DNA of 64,000 bases from Streptomyces dengpaensis (GTDB lineage: Bacteria > Actinomycetota > Actinomycetes > Streptomycetales > Streptomycetaceae). Position 1 is the first letter of the stretch. Every line of letters starts with the position of its first letter. Under the pieces are notes generated by a model. The model saw nothing but the letters and a program-made list of their open reading frames with translations. It ran no database searches and was not told the origin of the DNA. The translations under genes and the position numbers were made by a program. This document shows positions 16,188 through 23,427 of this stretch, in pieces. Where the stretch lies: contig NZ_CP026652.1 in the NCBI RefSeq assembly GCF_002946835.1, forward strand, positions 744,001 through 808,000, in the 5' to 3' direction.

Positions 16188-16745
16188 TCACATGCCCAGA
16201 GGCGACATCTGCCCGTACTGCGGCTGCCGCCCGTACTGCGGCTGCTGCCCGTACTGAGACTGCTGGCCGTACTGCGAGGGCTGGCCGTACTGCGGCTGCT
16301 GCCCGGGGAACTGGCCCTGGCCCTGGAGCTGGCCGAACTGGCCGAACTGGCCCTGCGGCTGCTGGCCGTACTGGCCGGTCTGTCCCTGGCCGGCGATCTG
16401 GGCCAGCGTGGTGTGGATGACAGGGGCGACGCGGCGGGCGCATTCGGTCAGCACGCTGCTCCAGGCGTGCGGCGGGATCTGTCCCTGCGCCTGGATCCCC
16501 ATCATGATCTGCGGGTCCATCCGCAGTTGCTCCACCACCGCGCTCACCGCCGTCGCGGCACAACGCAGCGACAACTCCGTTACGAGCTGCGGAATCTGCT
16601 GCCCCTGCATCCCGAACTGGCCCTGCTGGCCGAACGGTGACTGGCCGAGCGTCTGCTGCGAGATCGGGGGCTGGCTGTACGGCTGCTGGCTCCAGGGCTG
16701 CTGCGTCTGCGACGGGCTGATGTGCTGGGGGGTGTAGACGGACAT
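16188..16745 (-). CDS. Gln-rich low-complexity protein with conserved-looking core and YGQ repeats
   Basis: I do not recognise this 185-residue protein. Residues 1-50 are a Gln/Pro/Ser-rich arm. Residues 51-118 form a helical, non-repetitive core (IPQLVTELSLRCAATAVSAV and PHAWSSVLTECARRVAPVIH). Residues 119-180 are Gln/Gly/Tyr repeats of QYGQQP and GQFGQ type, prion-like in composition. There is no signal peptide or membrane span. It has the best ribosome-binding site of the area (AAGGAGGAG, four bases before the ATG), suggesting high expression. It precedes the pseudo-subtilase gene on the same strand, with three hairpins between them. A condensing or particle-forming partner of that protein is conceivable but only a guess. 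Confidence 0.78.
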   Translation of the reverse strand: MSVYTPQHISPSQTQQPWSQQPYSQPPISQQTLGQSPFGQQGQFGMQGQQIPQLVTELSLRCAATAVSAVVEQLRMDPQIMMGIQAQGQIPPHAWSSVLTECARRVAPVIHTTLAQIAGQGQTGQYGQQPQGQFGQFGQLQGQGQFPGQQPQYGQPSQYGQQSQYGQQPQYGRQPQYGQMSPLGM

Positions 16746-17042
16746 ACTGCTCCTCCTTGAGCGTCCGGATGCACACGATGAGCGGCAAACCAAGCACGGC
16801 TGCCGCCACGGAGCAGCAAACCACCAACCGACGAAGAACACATTCCGGGACATAACACCCAGTGACATAGGTGCCCGCAGACGACGCCGCCCGCCCCCGC
16901 GGCCGCGGCGCGGACCTGCGCAAGAACCGCTCCGGCCGCACCGGACACTGTTGGCGAATTCGGCCGGCTGCCGACGAGTGACCCGCACCGGCCGGGGCGG
17001 GCAAAGTGGCCGATCCGCGCCAATGGGCGCACGCTGGAAAGC
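16746..17042. other. Divergent intergenic region, Gln-rich gene / ligase-like gene
   Basis: 297 bases between two divergent starts. It must contain promoters for both, and it includes an AT-richer stretch (aacacattccgggacataac at about 16838-16857). No operator or repeat was recognised. Confidence 0.5.
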
Positions 17043-17720
17043 ATGAGCGTGCACCCACCTTCCAGCGCTCAGCAAGTGCTGCCTTCGCTGAGCCCCATGC
17101 TGGCGGTGATCGGCCCGCCACCGAAGCCGGAAACCGAAGCCGAGTACGCGTACGAAACGCTCTGGAACGGGGCCCGCGTGATCGCCCACCTCCCAGGGGA
17201 CGGCACCGTGCGCCTGCTGGCCGCCACCGGCATTGACGTCACCGCCCAGTACCCCGAACTCCGGTCGCTGGCCGCTTTGCTGCCCGGTCCGGAGGCGGTG
17301 CTGGACGGGGAGATCGTCGCCCGGGACAGCGAGGGTCGCCCGTCTGTGCAGCGGCTGCAGCAGCGCATGAGTCTGCACCACCCGGACGCGGTCACCCACG
17401 GAGCCAGGGACCTGCCCGTCAGGCTGATGCTCTTCGACATCCTGTATCTCGGGGAGCCGACCGTGCAGCTGCCCTACACCGCCCGCCGCGACCTCCTCGA
17501 CGACCTCGGGCTGGCAGGACCTGGCGCCGCCGTGCCCGCGGCCTGGCCTTCGATGGCAGCCGAGGCACTGGAGCAGAGCGTCAGCGAGGGCTACGAGGGC
17601 GTGGTCGCGAAGCGACTCACCAGCCCCTACCTGCCCGGACGCCGCTCCCGCGACTGGATCAAGATCAAGCACCTCAACCAAGATCAAGCACCTCAACACG
17701 GGCAAGTGAACCCGGCGTAG
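17043..17720 (+). CDS. ATP-dependent DNA ligase-like protein without the catalytic lysine
   Basis: The 225-residue protein matches the adenylation domain of LigC/LigD-type ligases: LDGEIVARDSEG (motif III) at about 82, EGYEGVVAKR (motif IV) at about 183 and DWIKIKH (motif V) at about 206. Motif I, which should read KxDG with the AMP-accepting lysine, reads ETLWNGAR: Leu40 replaces Lys and Asn42 replaces Asp. The OB-fold domain is missing. A 19-bp direct duplication (aagatcaagcacctcaacc at 17662 and 17681) shifts the frame at the very end. It cannot ligate by the known mechanism. It is either decaying or a non-catalytic paralog. A 17-bp terminator follows at once. Confidence 0.8.
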   Translation: MSVHPPSSAQQVLPSLSPMLAVIGPPPKPETEAEYAYETLWNGARVIAHLPGDGTVRLLAATGIDVTAQYPELRSLAALLPGPEAVLDGEIVARDSEGRPSVQRLQQRMSLHHPDAVTHGARDLPVRLMLFDILYLGEPTVQLPYTARRDLLDDLGLAGPGAAVPAAWPSMAAEALEQSVSEGYEGVVAKRLTSPYLPGRRSRDWIKIKHLNQDQAPQHGQVNPA

Positions 17721-17729
17721 GACGATTGG

Positions 17730-17767
17730 GCCAGTTGGCCGTAGCCCGGCGGCTACGGCCAACTGGC
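17730..17767. terminator. Strong hairpin terminator
   Basis: Perfect 17-bp stem (gccagttggccgtagcc / ggctacggccaactggc) with loop cggc, between the convergent ligase-like and lipase genes. Confidence 0.85.
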
Positions 17768-17826
17768 AACCGCTGCCCGGCTATGGCCGCCCGGCCACGG
17801 CTGGGGCCCGAGCAGATCGGTCAGCG

Positions 17827-18651
17827 CTACGCCGCAGGCGGCGTGAGGGGCAGTGCGGGCCGCTCGGCGGGAGACGCGAGTGCGTGGCAGACGGCCTCGA
17901 GCACGCCGCGGTCGAACAGCAGCGACAGGTGACCGACACCGTCAACGGCTACGTTGTCGACGAGCAGGTCCGGGTGACTGATCCGGGCATGGCCGGAGGG
18001 GATGACCATCTCGTCGAGTTCACTGTGGAAGGCGACGAAACGGGTCCGGCATCCCGGCGCCGGCAAGGCCAGTTCGGCGAGCAGGTCACTACCCGGCAGG
18101 ATCTGCCGGATCATGGGGGCCGGGGCCGGGACAATGGCGGCCCAGGTTCCCTGATGGGGCGTTCCCAGAGTGACCAGGGTGTCCACCTGGGCATCGCCGC
18201 CCATGCGTTGCACGTAGTAACGGGCAATCAGGCCACCGAGGCTGTGGCTGACCACGTGAACGCGCTCGCAGCCACCGTGCTCGCACAACCGCCGTACCTC
18301 TTCGGCCAGTTGCTCAGCGGCGTCACTGATGTCCCCGGCCAGCGAACGGTAGTTCATCGCCGACACGCACGGAAAGCCACCGCGCAGGAGTCCGTTGCGC
18401 AGGACCGTCAGGACCGCTCGGTTCCCGCCCAGCCCGTGAACAAGCAGCACAGGGACGGGAGCGGCGGCGTCCCCGGACACGTTGCCGTGTCCGGTCGGCA
18501 GCCGCGGCAACGAGGGGTGAACGGTGCAGACACTCCCGCAGCCGTCGCCGGTGCCGAAAGGAAGAAGAGCCAGGACCGCGGTGACGGCAGCCGCCTCGGT
18601 GACCGCGCCACGCGCCATCCGGCCGACAGTTCGCGCTGGGTTTCCGTCCAT
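17827..18651 (-). CDS. Secreted lipase/esterase, alpha/beta hydrolase
   Basis: The 274-residue protein begins with a short Arg-containing segment and a hydrophobic stretch (TEAAAVTAVLALLPF) fitting a signal peptide or anchor. The alpha/beta-hydrolase core has the oxyanion region LLVHGLGGN at about 78, the nucleophile elbow VVSHSLGGLIARYY at about 143 (SHSLG instead of GHSxG), a likely acid in HSELDEMVIPS and the His in GVGHLSLL. It resembles actinobacterial triacylglycerol lipases. The ATG at 18651 follows AGGAGG; an upstream in-frame ATG lacks one. The natural substrate is unknown. Confidence 0.82.
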   Translation of the reverse strand: MDGNPARTVGRMARGAVTEAAAVTAVLALLPFGTGDGCGSVCTVHPSLPRLPTGHGNVSGDAAAPVPVLLVHGLGGNRAVLTVLRNGLLRGGFPCVSAMNYRSLAGDISDAAEQLAEEVRRLCEHGGCERVHVVSHSLGGLIARYYVQRMGGDAQVDTLVTLGTPHQGTWAAIVPAPAPMIRQILPGSDLLAELALPAPGCRTRFVAFHSELDEMVIPSGHARISHPDLLVDNVAVDGVGHLSLLFDRGVLEAVCHALASPAERPALPLTPPAA

Positions 18652-18953
18652 CCCTGCATCCCTCCTGCGGCCCGCGATCACACGGGCACGGCGGCTCAGG
18701 TATGCCACCGCCAGGAATCGCGCCGTCGTGGCACCCGTTGCATACGAAGCAACGGCCGCCCAACCTGGCCGTGAACCCTGGCCGGGATTGTCCCTGTTTA
18801 TTCTACTTTGAGGCTGCCGGGTGGCACTTTGAGGCCGTTCGGCCGGTGAACATGTCAGTCCGACGGCGAACCCTTCCCCCGCGGCGGCCCTGTGCCGAAA
18901 CCTGCCCGGCCGCCCACTGCGGCCGGGCAGGTTTCGCCGCCGTTACGGCGGAT
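18652..18953. other. Intergenic region upstream of lipase, with terminator
   Basis: 302 bases that should hold the lipase promoter (nothing recognised) and the hairpin at 18896-18936 that ends the monooxygenase remnant. No convincing coding frame. Confidence 0.5.
18896..18936. terminator. Strong hairpin terminator after monooxygenase remnant
   Basis: Perfect 18-bp stem (cgaaacctgcccggccgc / gcggccgggcaggtttcg) with loop ccact, 18 bases past the stop of the minus-strand pseudogene. Confidence 0.85.
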
Positions 18954-19520
18954 TCACGAATCAGTTGACGCACGACCGAAAGAGCGACTGAACCGCCGCC
19001 CCGCCCGCACCTGGTCACGAGCGCTGCGCAGTCGCGTCACCTGGTACGCGCGGAGGCACTCTTCCATGGTCGACGCGGGCAGACCGGCCGCGAGGGCTTC
19101 GGCGTCCTGCACCGAGTGGTCGAAGCCCTGGCGCCGGTCATCGGCGTCTGGACGTGCGCGGCGTTTCCGACGAGCGCGAGGCGCCCGTTGGCGATCGCGT
19201 CCGGCACGTTCTCGGCGATCGGGGTGCCGATGAGCGCACGCCGGTTGATGCGGTCGAGGACGGTGTCCTGCCACGACTGGGACCAGAGGTCGCGTGCCTG
19301 GGCCGCGAGTTCGCGGTACGTCTGCGGTTGGAGCCGTCCAGCAGCTTCGTTTCGCCGTGGAAGTCAACGCCAACGAGACCGAGTGCGGCGCCGCATCGCG
19401 GAGAGGGACCCGATCGCTCCAGCATCGTGACGTCGAAACCGGCTCGCGACAGGCTCAGTCCGGTCATCAGACCCGAGAGGGAAGCACCCACGACGATGGC
19501 GGCGCCTCGGCGCCGGTGCC
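18954..19520 (-). pseudogene. Broken FAD-dependent monooxygenase
   Basis: The minus strand shows three pieces of one flavoprotein in different frames: AIVVGASLSGLMTGLSLSRA with DVTMLERSGPSPRCG (the FAD Rossmann fold), then LAAQARDLWSQSWQDTVL through ALVGNAAHVQTPMTGA (the second FAD motif, GD changed to GN), then GFDHSVQDAEALAAGLPAST to the stop at 18954. A large central part is missing after residue 50, and a one-base shift separates pieces two and three around 19125. Non-functional. Confidence 0.75.
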
Positions 19521-19540
19521 GGGATGCGGCATCGCGGAGG

Positions 19541-20506
19541 TCAGCGAACCCTTCCCCGCGGTTTCAGCGATACCGGCGGCAGTGCCGGCGCCGGGAGCGG
19601 ATCGCCGTCGTATCCCTTCACCTCACCGAAGCGCGAGCCCGTCATCCAGTCCGTGCGGGCCTGCTCGATCTCCTCCTGGGTACGGCCGATGAAGTTCCAG
19701 AACATGATCAGCTCCTCCTCGAACGGCTCACCGCCCAGGAGCATCAGGGCCGCGTCCGACTCGGCGCGCAGGGGGAGTTCGCGGCGGCCACAGCCGAGGT
19801 AGAGCATCGAGCCGGGGAGTACCGGTACGCCGTCGACGTGGGCCTCGCCGGACATGGACAGCACGGCGTACTCGAAGTCGGGCTCCAGGGGCAGCCGTAC
19901 GTCGGCGCCGCTCGCCAGGGCCAGGTCGGCGCCGACGATCGGCGTGAACGTCGTACCGGGCGAGGTCGCGCCGTCGACGCTGCCCAGGATGAGCGTGGCC
20001 TCGAGGCCGGGAGCCGTCACGACGGGCAGTTCGGCGTGGTGCTCGAAGCGCGGGTCGGTGTGGCGGTGGCCGTCCGGGAGGGCGACCCAGAGCTGCGCGC
20101 CGTGCAGGAAACGGGCGTGCGACTTGGGGCTCTCCTCGGAGTGGCTGATGGCCCGGCCCGAGGTCATGAGGCCCAGTTCGCGCGGGCGGATGGTCTGCAG
20201 GCTGCCCGTGGAGTCGCGGTGCAGCACCTCCCCCTCGTGCAGCCAGCTGACGGTCTGCAGGCCCATGTGCGGGTGCGGCGGAACCTGCATGCCGGGCTCG
20301 TCGGCGATGTCGTCGGGCCCGTAGTGATCGACGAAGCACCACGCGCCGACCATGCGGCGGCCCAGGTTGGGCAGGAGGCGGCGGACTTCGGTGGACTCGC
20401 CGAGCTTGACCCGGCGGGGGCTGAGGAGTTCACGTACCGGCTCGGCCACCACGAAACCGCGGCCACCACAGAGGGCGGGAACCGCCTCGCGATCAAGATT
20501 GCTCAT
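19541..20506 (-). CDS. Pirin family protein
   Basis: This 321-residue bicupin has the pirin metal site in its N-terminal cupin (PHPHMGLQTV at about 77 and the AISHSEESP pair at about 117), corresponding to the three His and one Glu that hold Fe in human pirin. Bacterial pirins include quercetinases and redox-sensitive regulators; the role here is not known. The ATG at 20506 gives the usual MSNLDRE start; a GTG/ATG three codons earlier is also in frame. It is transcribed divergently from a MarR regulator 195 bases away, which may control it. The end abuts the monooxygenase remnant. Confidence 0.88.
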   Translation of the reverse strand: MSNLDREAVPALCGGRGFVVAEPVRELLSPRRVKLGESTEVRRLLPNLGRRMVGAWCFVDHYGPDDIADEPGMQVPPHPHMGLQTVSWLHEGEVLHRDSTGSLQTIRPRELGLMTSGRAISHSEESPKSHARFLHGAQLWVALPDGHRHTDPRFEHHAELPVVTAPGLEATLILGSVDGATSPGTTFTPIVGADLALASGADVRLPLEPDFEYAVLSMSGEAHVDGVPVLPGSMLYLGCGRRELPLRAESDAALMLLGGEPFEEELIMFWNFIGRTQEEIEQARTDWMTGSRFGEVKGYDGDPLPAPALPPVSLKPRGRVR

Positions 20507-20660
20507 GGCGCCCAACCTAGCCCCGTCGGGGACCGTCCGTCAGTCCATCCCCCCGGCAGTCCATCAAGCCGCCCATCGCGGGGCACTTGGCGCAGAACCG
20601 GCACGGGGCTTAGGACCTCGGTCGCGGGTGCGTACTCCGCTGGTCGGACCAGCCTCAAAA

Positions 20661-20685
20661 ATAGTAGCCATGGACATAGTAGCCA
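20661..20685. promoter_or_regulatory. 10-bp direct repeat before the MarR gene
   Basis: atagtagcca occurs at 20661-20670 and again at 20676-20685, 15 bases apart, 16-40 bases upstream of the first MarR start and within the divergent pirin/MarR promoter region. A likely regulator-binding or promoter element. Confidence 0.45.
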
Positions 20686-20700
20686 CGTACGGTTTCGGCC

Positions 20701-21171
20701 ATGAGTTCGGTACCTGCTGGGGCGACGCCCGGATTTCTCGTCTGGCGTCTGTCGATGAAATGGCGTGTGGCCGTCGACCGGGCGGTCGCCCCGTTGGGCC
20801 TGACCCACGCGCAGTACGCACTGGTGGCATCGCTGTACGGCATGCGCAAGGACGGTGAGCGGCCCAGTCAGCGCCGGCTGGCCGACCACACCGGACTCGA
20901 ACCGCTCTACGTCTCGAAGCTGGCCCGCGCCCTGGAGGCGGCCGGTCTCCTCGAGCGCACCCGGGACCCACGGGATCCCCGCGCCGTACAACTGGCGCTG
21001 ACCGAGCAGGGGCACGATGTCGCGCGACGCGCGATCAAAATCGTCCAGGGACTGCTGAACCAGTTGCTGGAGCCGCTCGGCGGGCTCGACAGTCCCCGCT
21101 CGCGGGAGTTCACCCGGGACCTGACGACCCTGCTCGACGCACCTCTTGATCCATTCCGTGGGAACGACTGA
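20701..21171 (+). CDS. MarR family transcriptional regulator
   Basis: The 156-residue winged-helix protein has the MarR DNA-binding segment: GLTHAQYALVASLYGM, the recognition helix region RRLADHTGLEPLYVSKLARA, and the wing LLERTRDPRDPRAVQLALT. MarR proteins are dimeric and usually autoregulate and control a divergent gene, here pirin. A second winged-helix gene follows after 28 bases. No redox cysteine is visible, so a ligand-type signal is more likely than a thiol switch. Confidence 0.9.
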   Translation: MSSVPAGATPGFLVWRLSMKWRVAVDRAVAPLGLTHAQYALVASLYGMRKDGERPSQRRLADHTGLEPLYVSKLARALEAAGLLERTRDPRDPRAVQLALTEQGHDVARRAIKIVQGLLNQLLEPLGGLDSPRSREFTRDLTTLLDAPLDPFRGND

Positions 21172-21199
21172 GAACGACCGAGAGCGACAAGGAGCAGCC

Positions 21200-21646
21200 A
21201 TGACCACTGCGACACCCACCGTCAACGGCCGGGTCATAGGCCTCGCGCACTACGCGGGCCGCGCTGTCCTGGAGAGCGTGCTGGAGGGCTACGGCATCAC
21301 GTTCCAGCAGTCCGTGACCCTCAGGCTCGTCGCCATCGCGCCCGAGCCCGTCCTCCGCGAAGGGCTCGTCGGCCAGGTCACCGACGCGTTGAAGATCGAC
21401 GAGGCGGACGTACACGCCGTCATCGAGGAGCTGATCGCCGGGAAGCATCTGGAAGTGGTCCCGCAGGAGCCGTCCCGGGTCTGGATCACGGACGCAGGGC
21501 GGGAGCTGTACGACAGGACCTCGGTCGAGACCGGCGAGATCTCGGCCAGGATCTACGCCGGGATTCCGGCGGAGGACCTGGCGGTCGCAGGGCGCGTGCT
21601 GGCCCTCGTCACGGAGCGCGCCAACGCGGAGCTGGCCGGCGCGTAA
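21200..21646 (+). CDS. MarR-like winged-helix protein
   Basis: The 148-residue protein is related in layout to its upstream neighbour but more diverged. HYAGRAVLESVLEGYGITFQ leads into a winged-helix core (ALKIDEADVHAVIEELIAG, then PSRVWITDAGRELYDR), and the C-terminal helix would dimerise. The start is fixed by AAGGAG seven bases before the ATG at 21200. Co-transcription with the first MarR gene is very likely. It could be a partner that heterodimerises with it, or an independent regulator. Confidence 0.8.
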   Translation: MTTATPTVNGRVIGLAHYAGRAVLESVLEGYGITFQQSVTLRLVAIAPEPVLREGLVGQVTDALKIDEADVHAVIEELIAGKHLEVVPQEPSRVWITDAGRELYDRTSVETGEISARIYAGIPAEDLAVAGRVLALVTERANAELAGA

Positions 21647-21716
21647 CACTGGCCCAGCCCTGTCGTGGAATATTCAACCATCTAGTCGAGTTATGGGCGG
21701 TCGAAGGAGGTCAGCA

Positions 21717-22064
21717 GTGGAAATGACGTACTACGACCACGGGACGGCCGCGGAGCGCTGGGAGCGGGCGCGGATGTTCTTCGACGCCAGGGACTACGCC
21801 GCCGCGGCCCGGATTCTGGCCGGGCTGGTCGAGGAGGTACCGGAGCAGGTCGGACCGCGGCTGCTGCTGGCACGCTCCTACTACCACTCGGCCCAACTGC
21901 ACCGCGCGGAGGAGGAGTTGCGGACACTCGTGGAGCTCGACCCGGTCGAGCACTACGCCCGGATGATGCTCGGGCGCACGCTGGAGCGCCAGGGGCGGCA
22001 CGAGGAGGCGAAGTCGCACCTGCGCATCGCCTCGGCCTTCGCGGGCGACTTCGAGCAGATGTGA
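21717..22064 (+). CDS. Tetratricopeptide-repeat protein
   Basis: This 115-residue cytoplasmic protein has about three TPR-like helix pairs: RARMFFDARDYAAAARILAG, GPRLLLARSYYHSAQLHRAE and ARMMLGRTLERQGRHEEAK. TPR proteins are adaptors; the partner is unknown. A GTG at 21717 is preferred because AAGGAGG stands six bases before it; a later ATG (21723) and an earlier in-frame ATG have no such site. A UUCG-type terminator follows. Confidence 0.82.
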   Translation: MEMTYYDHGTAAERWERARMFFDARDYAAAARILAGLVEEVPEQVGPRLLLARSYYHSAQLHRAEEELRTLVELDPVEHYARMMLGRTLERQGRHEEAKSHLRIASAFAGDFEQM

Positions 22065-22123
22065 TCGCCCCTTCGAGAACCCTCGGGGCGTAGGGAGCCA
22101 CTTCGCGTGGCCCTGTTCAGGGC

Positions 22124-22149
22124 AGGCCGGTCACTTCGGTGACCGGCCT
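22124..22149. terminator. Hairpin terminator with TTCG loop
   Basis: Perfect 11-bp stem (aggccggtcac / gtgaccggcct) closed by a stable TTCG tetraloop and followed by ttcct. It serves the TPR gene. Confidence 0.88.
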
Positions 22150-22196
22150 TTCCTGTGCCGCCTATGAGTTCGGCGGTCACTTCGCGGCGCGTCCGG

Positions 22197-22400
22197 TCAC
22201 GCCGCCTGACCGCCGTAGGTGCGCTTCCCCCTCCGGTGCGCGATCTCGCCGAGGACCACGTCCACGGCGATGAACACCGCGAGCGGGATACCGAGCAGCG
22301 GGACGAAGTAGCCGAGGACGGCGACGACCGCCATGGCCGGTACGAGGATCTGCGGCGGGACCTGCTGCCAGGCTCGTGGCGCGGGGGCGTCCAGTTCCCG
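22197..22400 (-). pseudogene. C-terminal remnant of a PepSY-associated membrane protein
   Basis: The minus strand encodes, without a usable start, AWQQVPPQILVPAMAVVAVL followed by a second hydrophobic run (PLLGIPLAVFIAVDVVLG) and a basic tail. This matches the closing segment of PepSY-associated TM proteins as I remember them. Everything upstream is absent; codons before about 22390 look random. The resemblance is moderate. Confidence 0.45.
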
Positions 22401-22565
22401 GGCTTGCGTGTGGCGTACGTCACATGGGGGTGTGGGGTCGCGCCGCGCGGGCGTCGCACGCGGGACGAGGCGCGCTCACACGGCGCTGGCGTCGCGCGCC
22501 GGAAAGATGCTGGGCTTGCCTGGAGCCGCCTCGCCCGGCGCGGGCCGGGTTGGCATTCTGGCGCG

Positions 22566-23222
22566 ATGGCATCCGAACGTGACCTCAGCACCTCCCGCCC
22601 CCTGAGCGACCAGGTCGAGGAGCTCCTCTCGCGCGAAGGCCCGTTGCCGATCGTCGCCGCCGGTGATCCGGTGCTGCGCCGGGTCGCCGAGCCCTTCGAT
22701 GGCCAACTGGACCCGGGGCTGCTGACCCGCTTCGTCGCGGCCCTGCGGGCGACGATGCACGCGGCGCCGGGCGTCGGCCTGGCAGCGCCGCAGGTCGGCG
22801 TACCGCTGCGGCTGGCCGTCATCGAGGACCCGGCGCCGGTGTCCGAGGAGCTGCGGCTGGCGCGCGGGCGGGTGCCGCAGCCGTTCCGGGTACTGGTCAA
22901 TCCGTCGTACGAGGGGATCGGCGCGGCGCGGGCCGTGTTCTTCGAGGGGTGTCTGAGCGTTCCGGGCTGGCAGGCCGTGGTGGCCCGGCATGCGGAGGTG
23001 CGGCTGACGGCGCAGGACGAGCACGGCCACACGGTCGACGAGGTGTTCACCGGCTGGCCCGCGCGCATCGTCCAGCACGAGACGGACCACTTGGACGGCA
23101 TGCTCTATCTCGACCGCGCCGAGCTGCGCTCGCTGTCCTCGAACCAGGAAGTGGCGGATCGCTGGACCCAGCCGACGCCGGAGCGAGCGGCCGAGGCTCT
23201 CGGTTTCACCCTGCCGGACTGA
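22566..23222 (+). CDS. def: Peptide deformylase
   Basis: This 218-residue metalloenzyme removes the formyl group from the N-terminal Met of new proteins. All three motifs are intact: GVGLAAPQ (about 79), EGCLSVP (about 125, metal-binding Cys) and QHETDH (about 167, two metal His and the catalytic Glu). The ATG at 22566 gives an N-terminal extension of about 30 residues before the conserved ILAAGDPVLR-type segment (here IVAAGDPVLRRVAEPF), usual for the longer actinobacterial type. Streptomycetes carry several def paralogs, so this need not be the housekeeping copy. Confidence 0.94.
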   Translation: MASERDLSTSRPLSDQVEELLSREGPLPIVAAGDPVLRRVAEPFDGQLDPGLLTRFVAALRATMHAAPGVGLAAPQVGVPLRLAVIEDPAPVSEELRLARGRVPQPFRVLVNPSYEGIGAARAVFFEGCLSVPGWQAVVARHAEVRLTAQDEHGHTVDEVFTGWPARIVQHETDHLDGMLYLDRAELRSLSSNQEVADRWTQPTPERAAEALGFTLPD

Positions 23223-23427
23223 AACCACGGCCCCGCGTCCCCAGGGGGTCTCCCCCGCCTGAGCGCGGAACCCCACGCGGCGGGCCCACGGTCACCGACC
23301 GGATCCCGGAGGCGGGGCCTGGACGGCCCGTACAGGCCCCACGCGCGGCCGAGACCGCGACACTCCAACCCGGGCGGCCCGACCGATGGCCGGGGCCGCC
23401 CGGCTAGGCGCCGGCGTGAGGTGCCGG

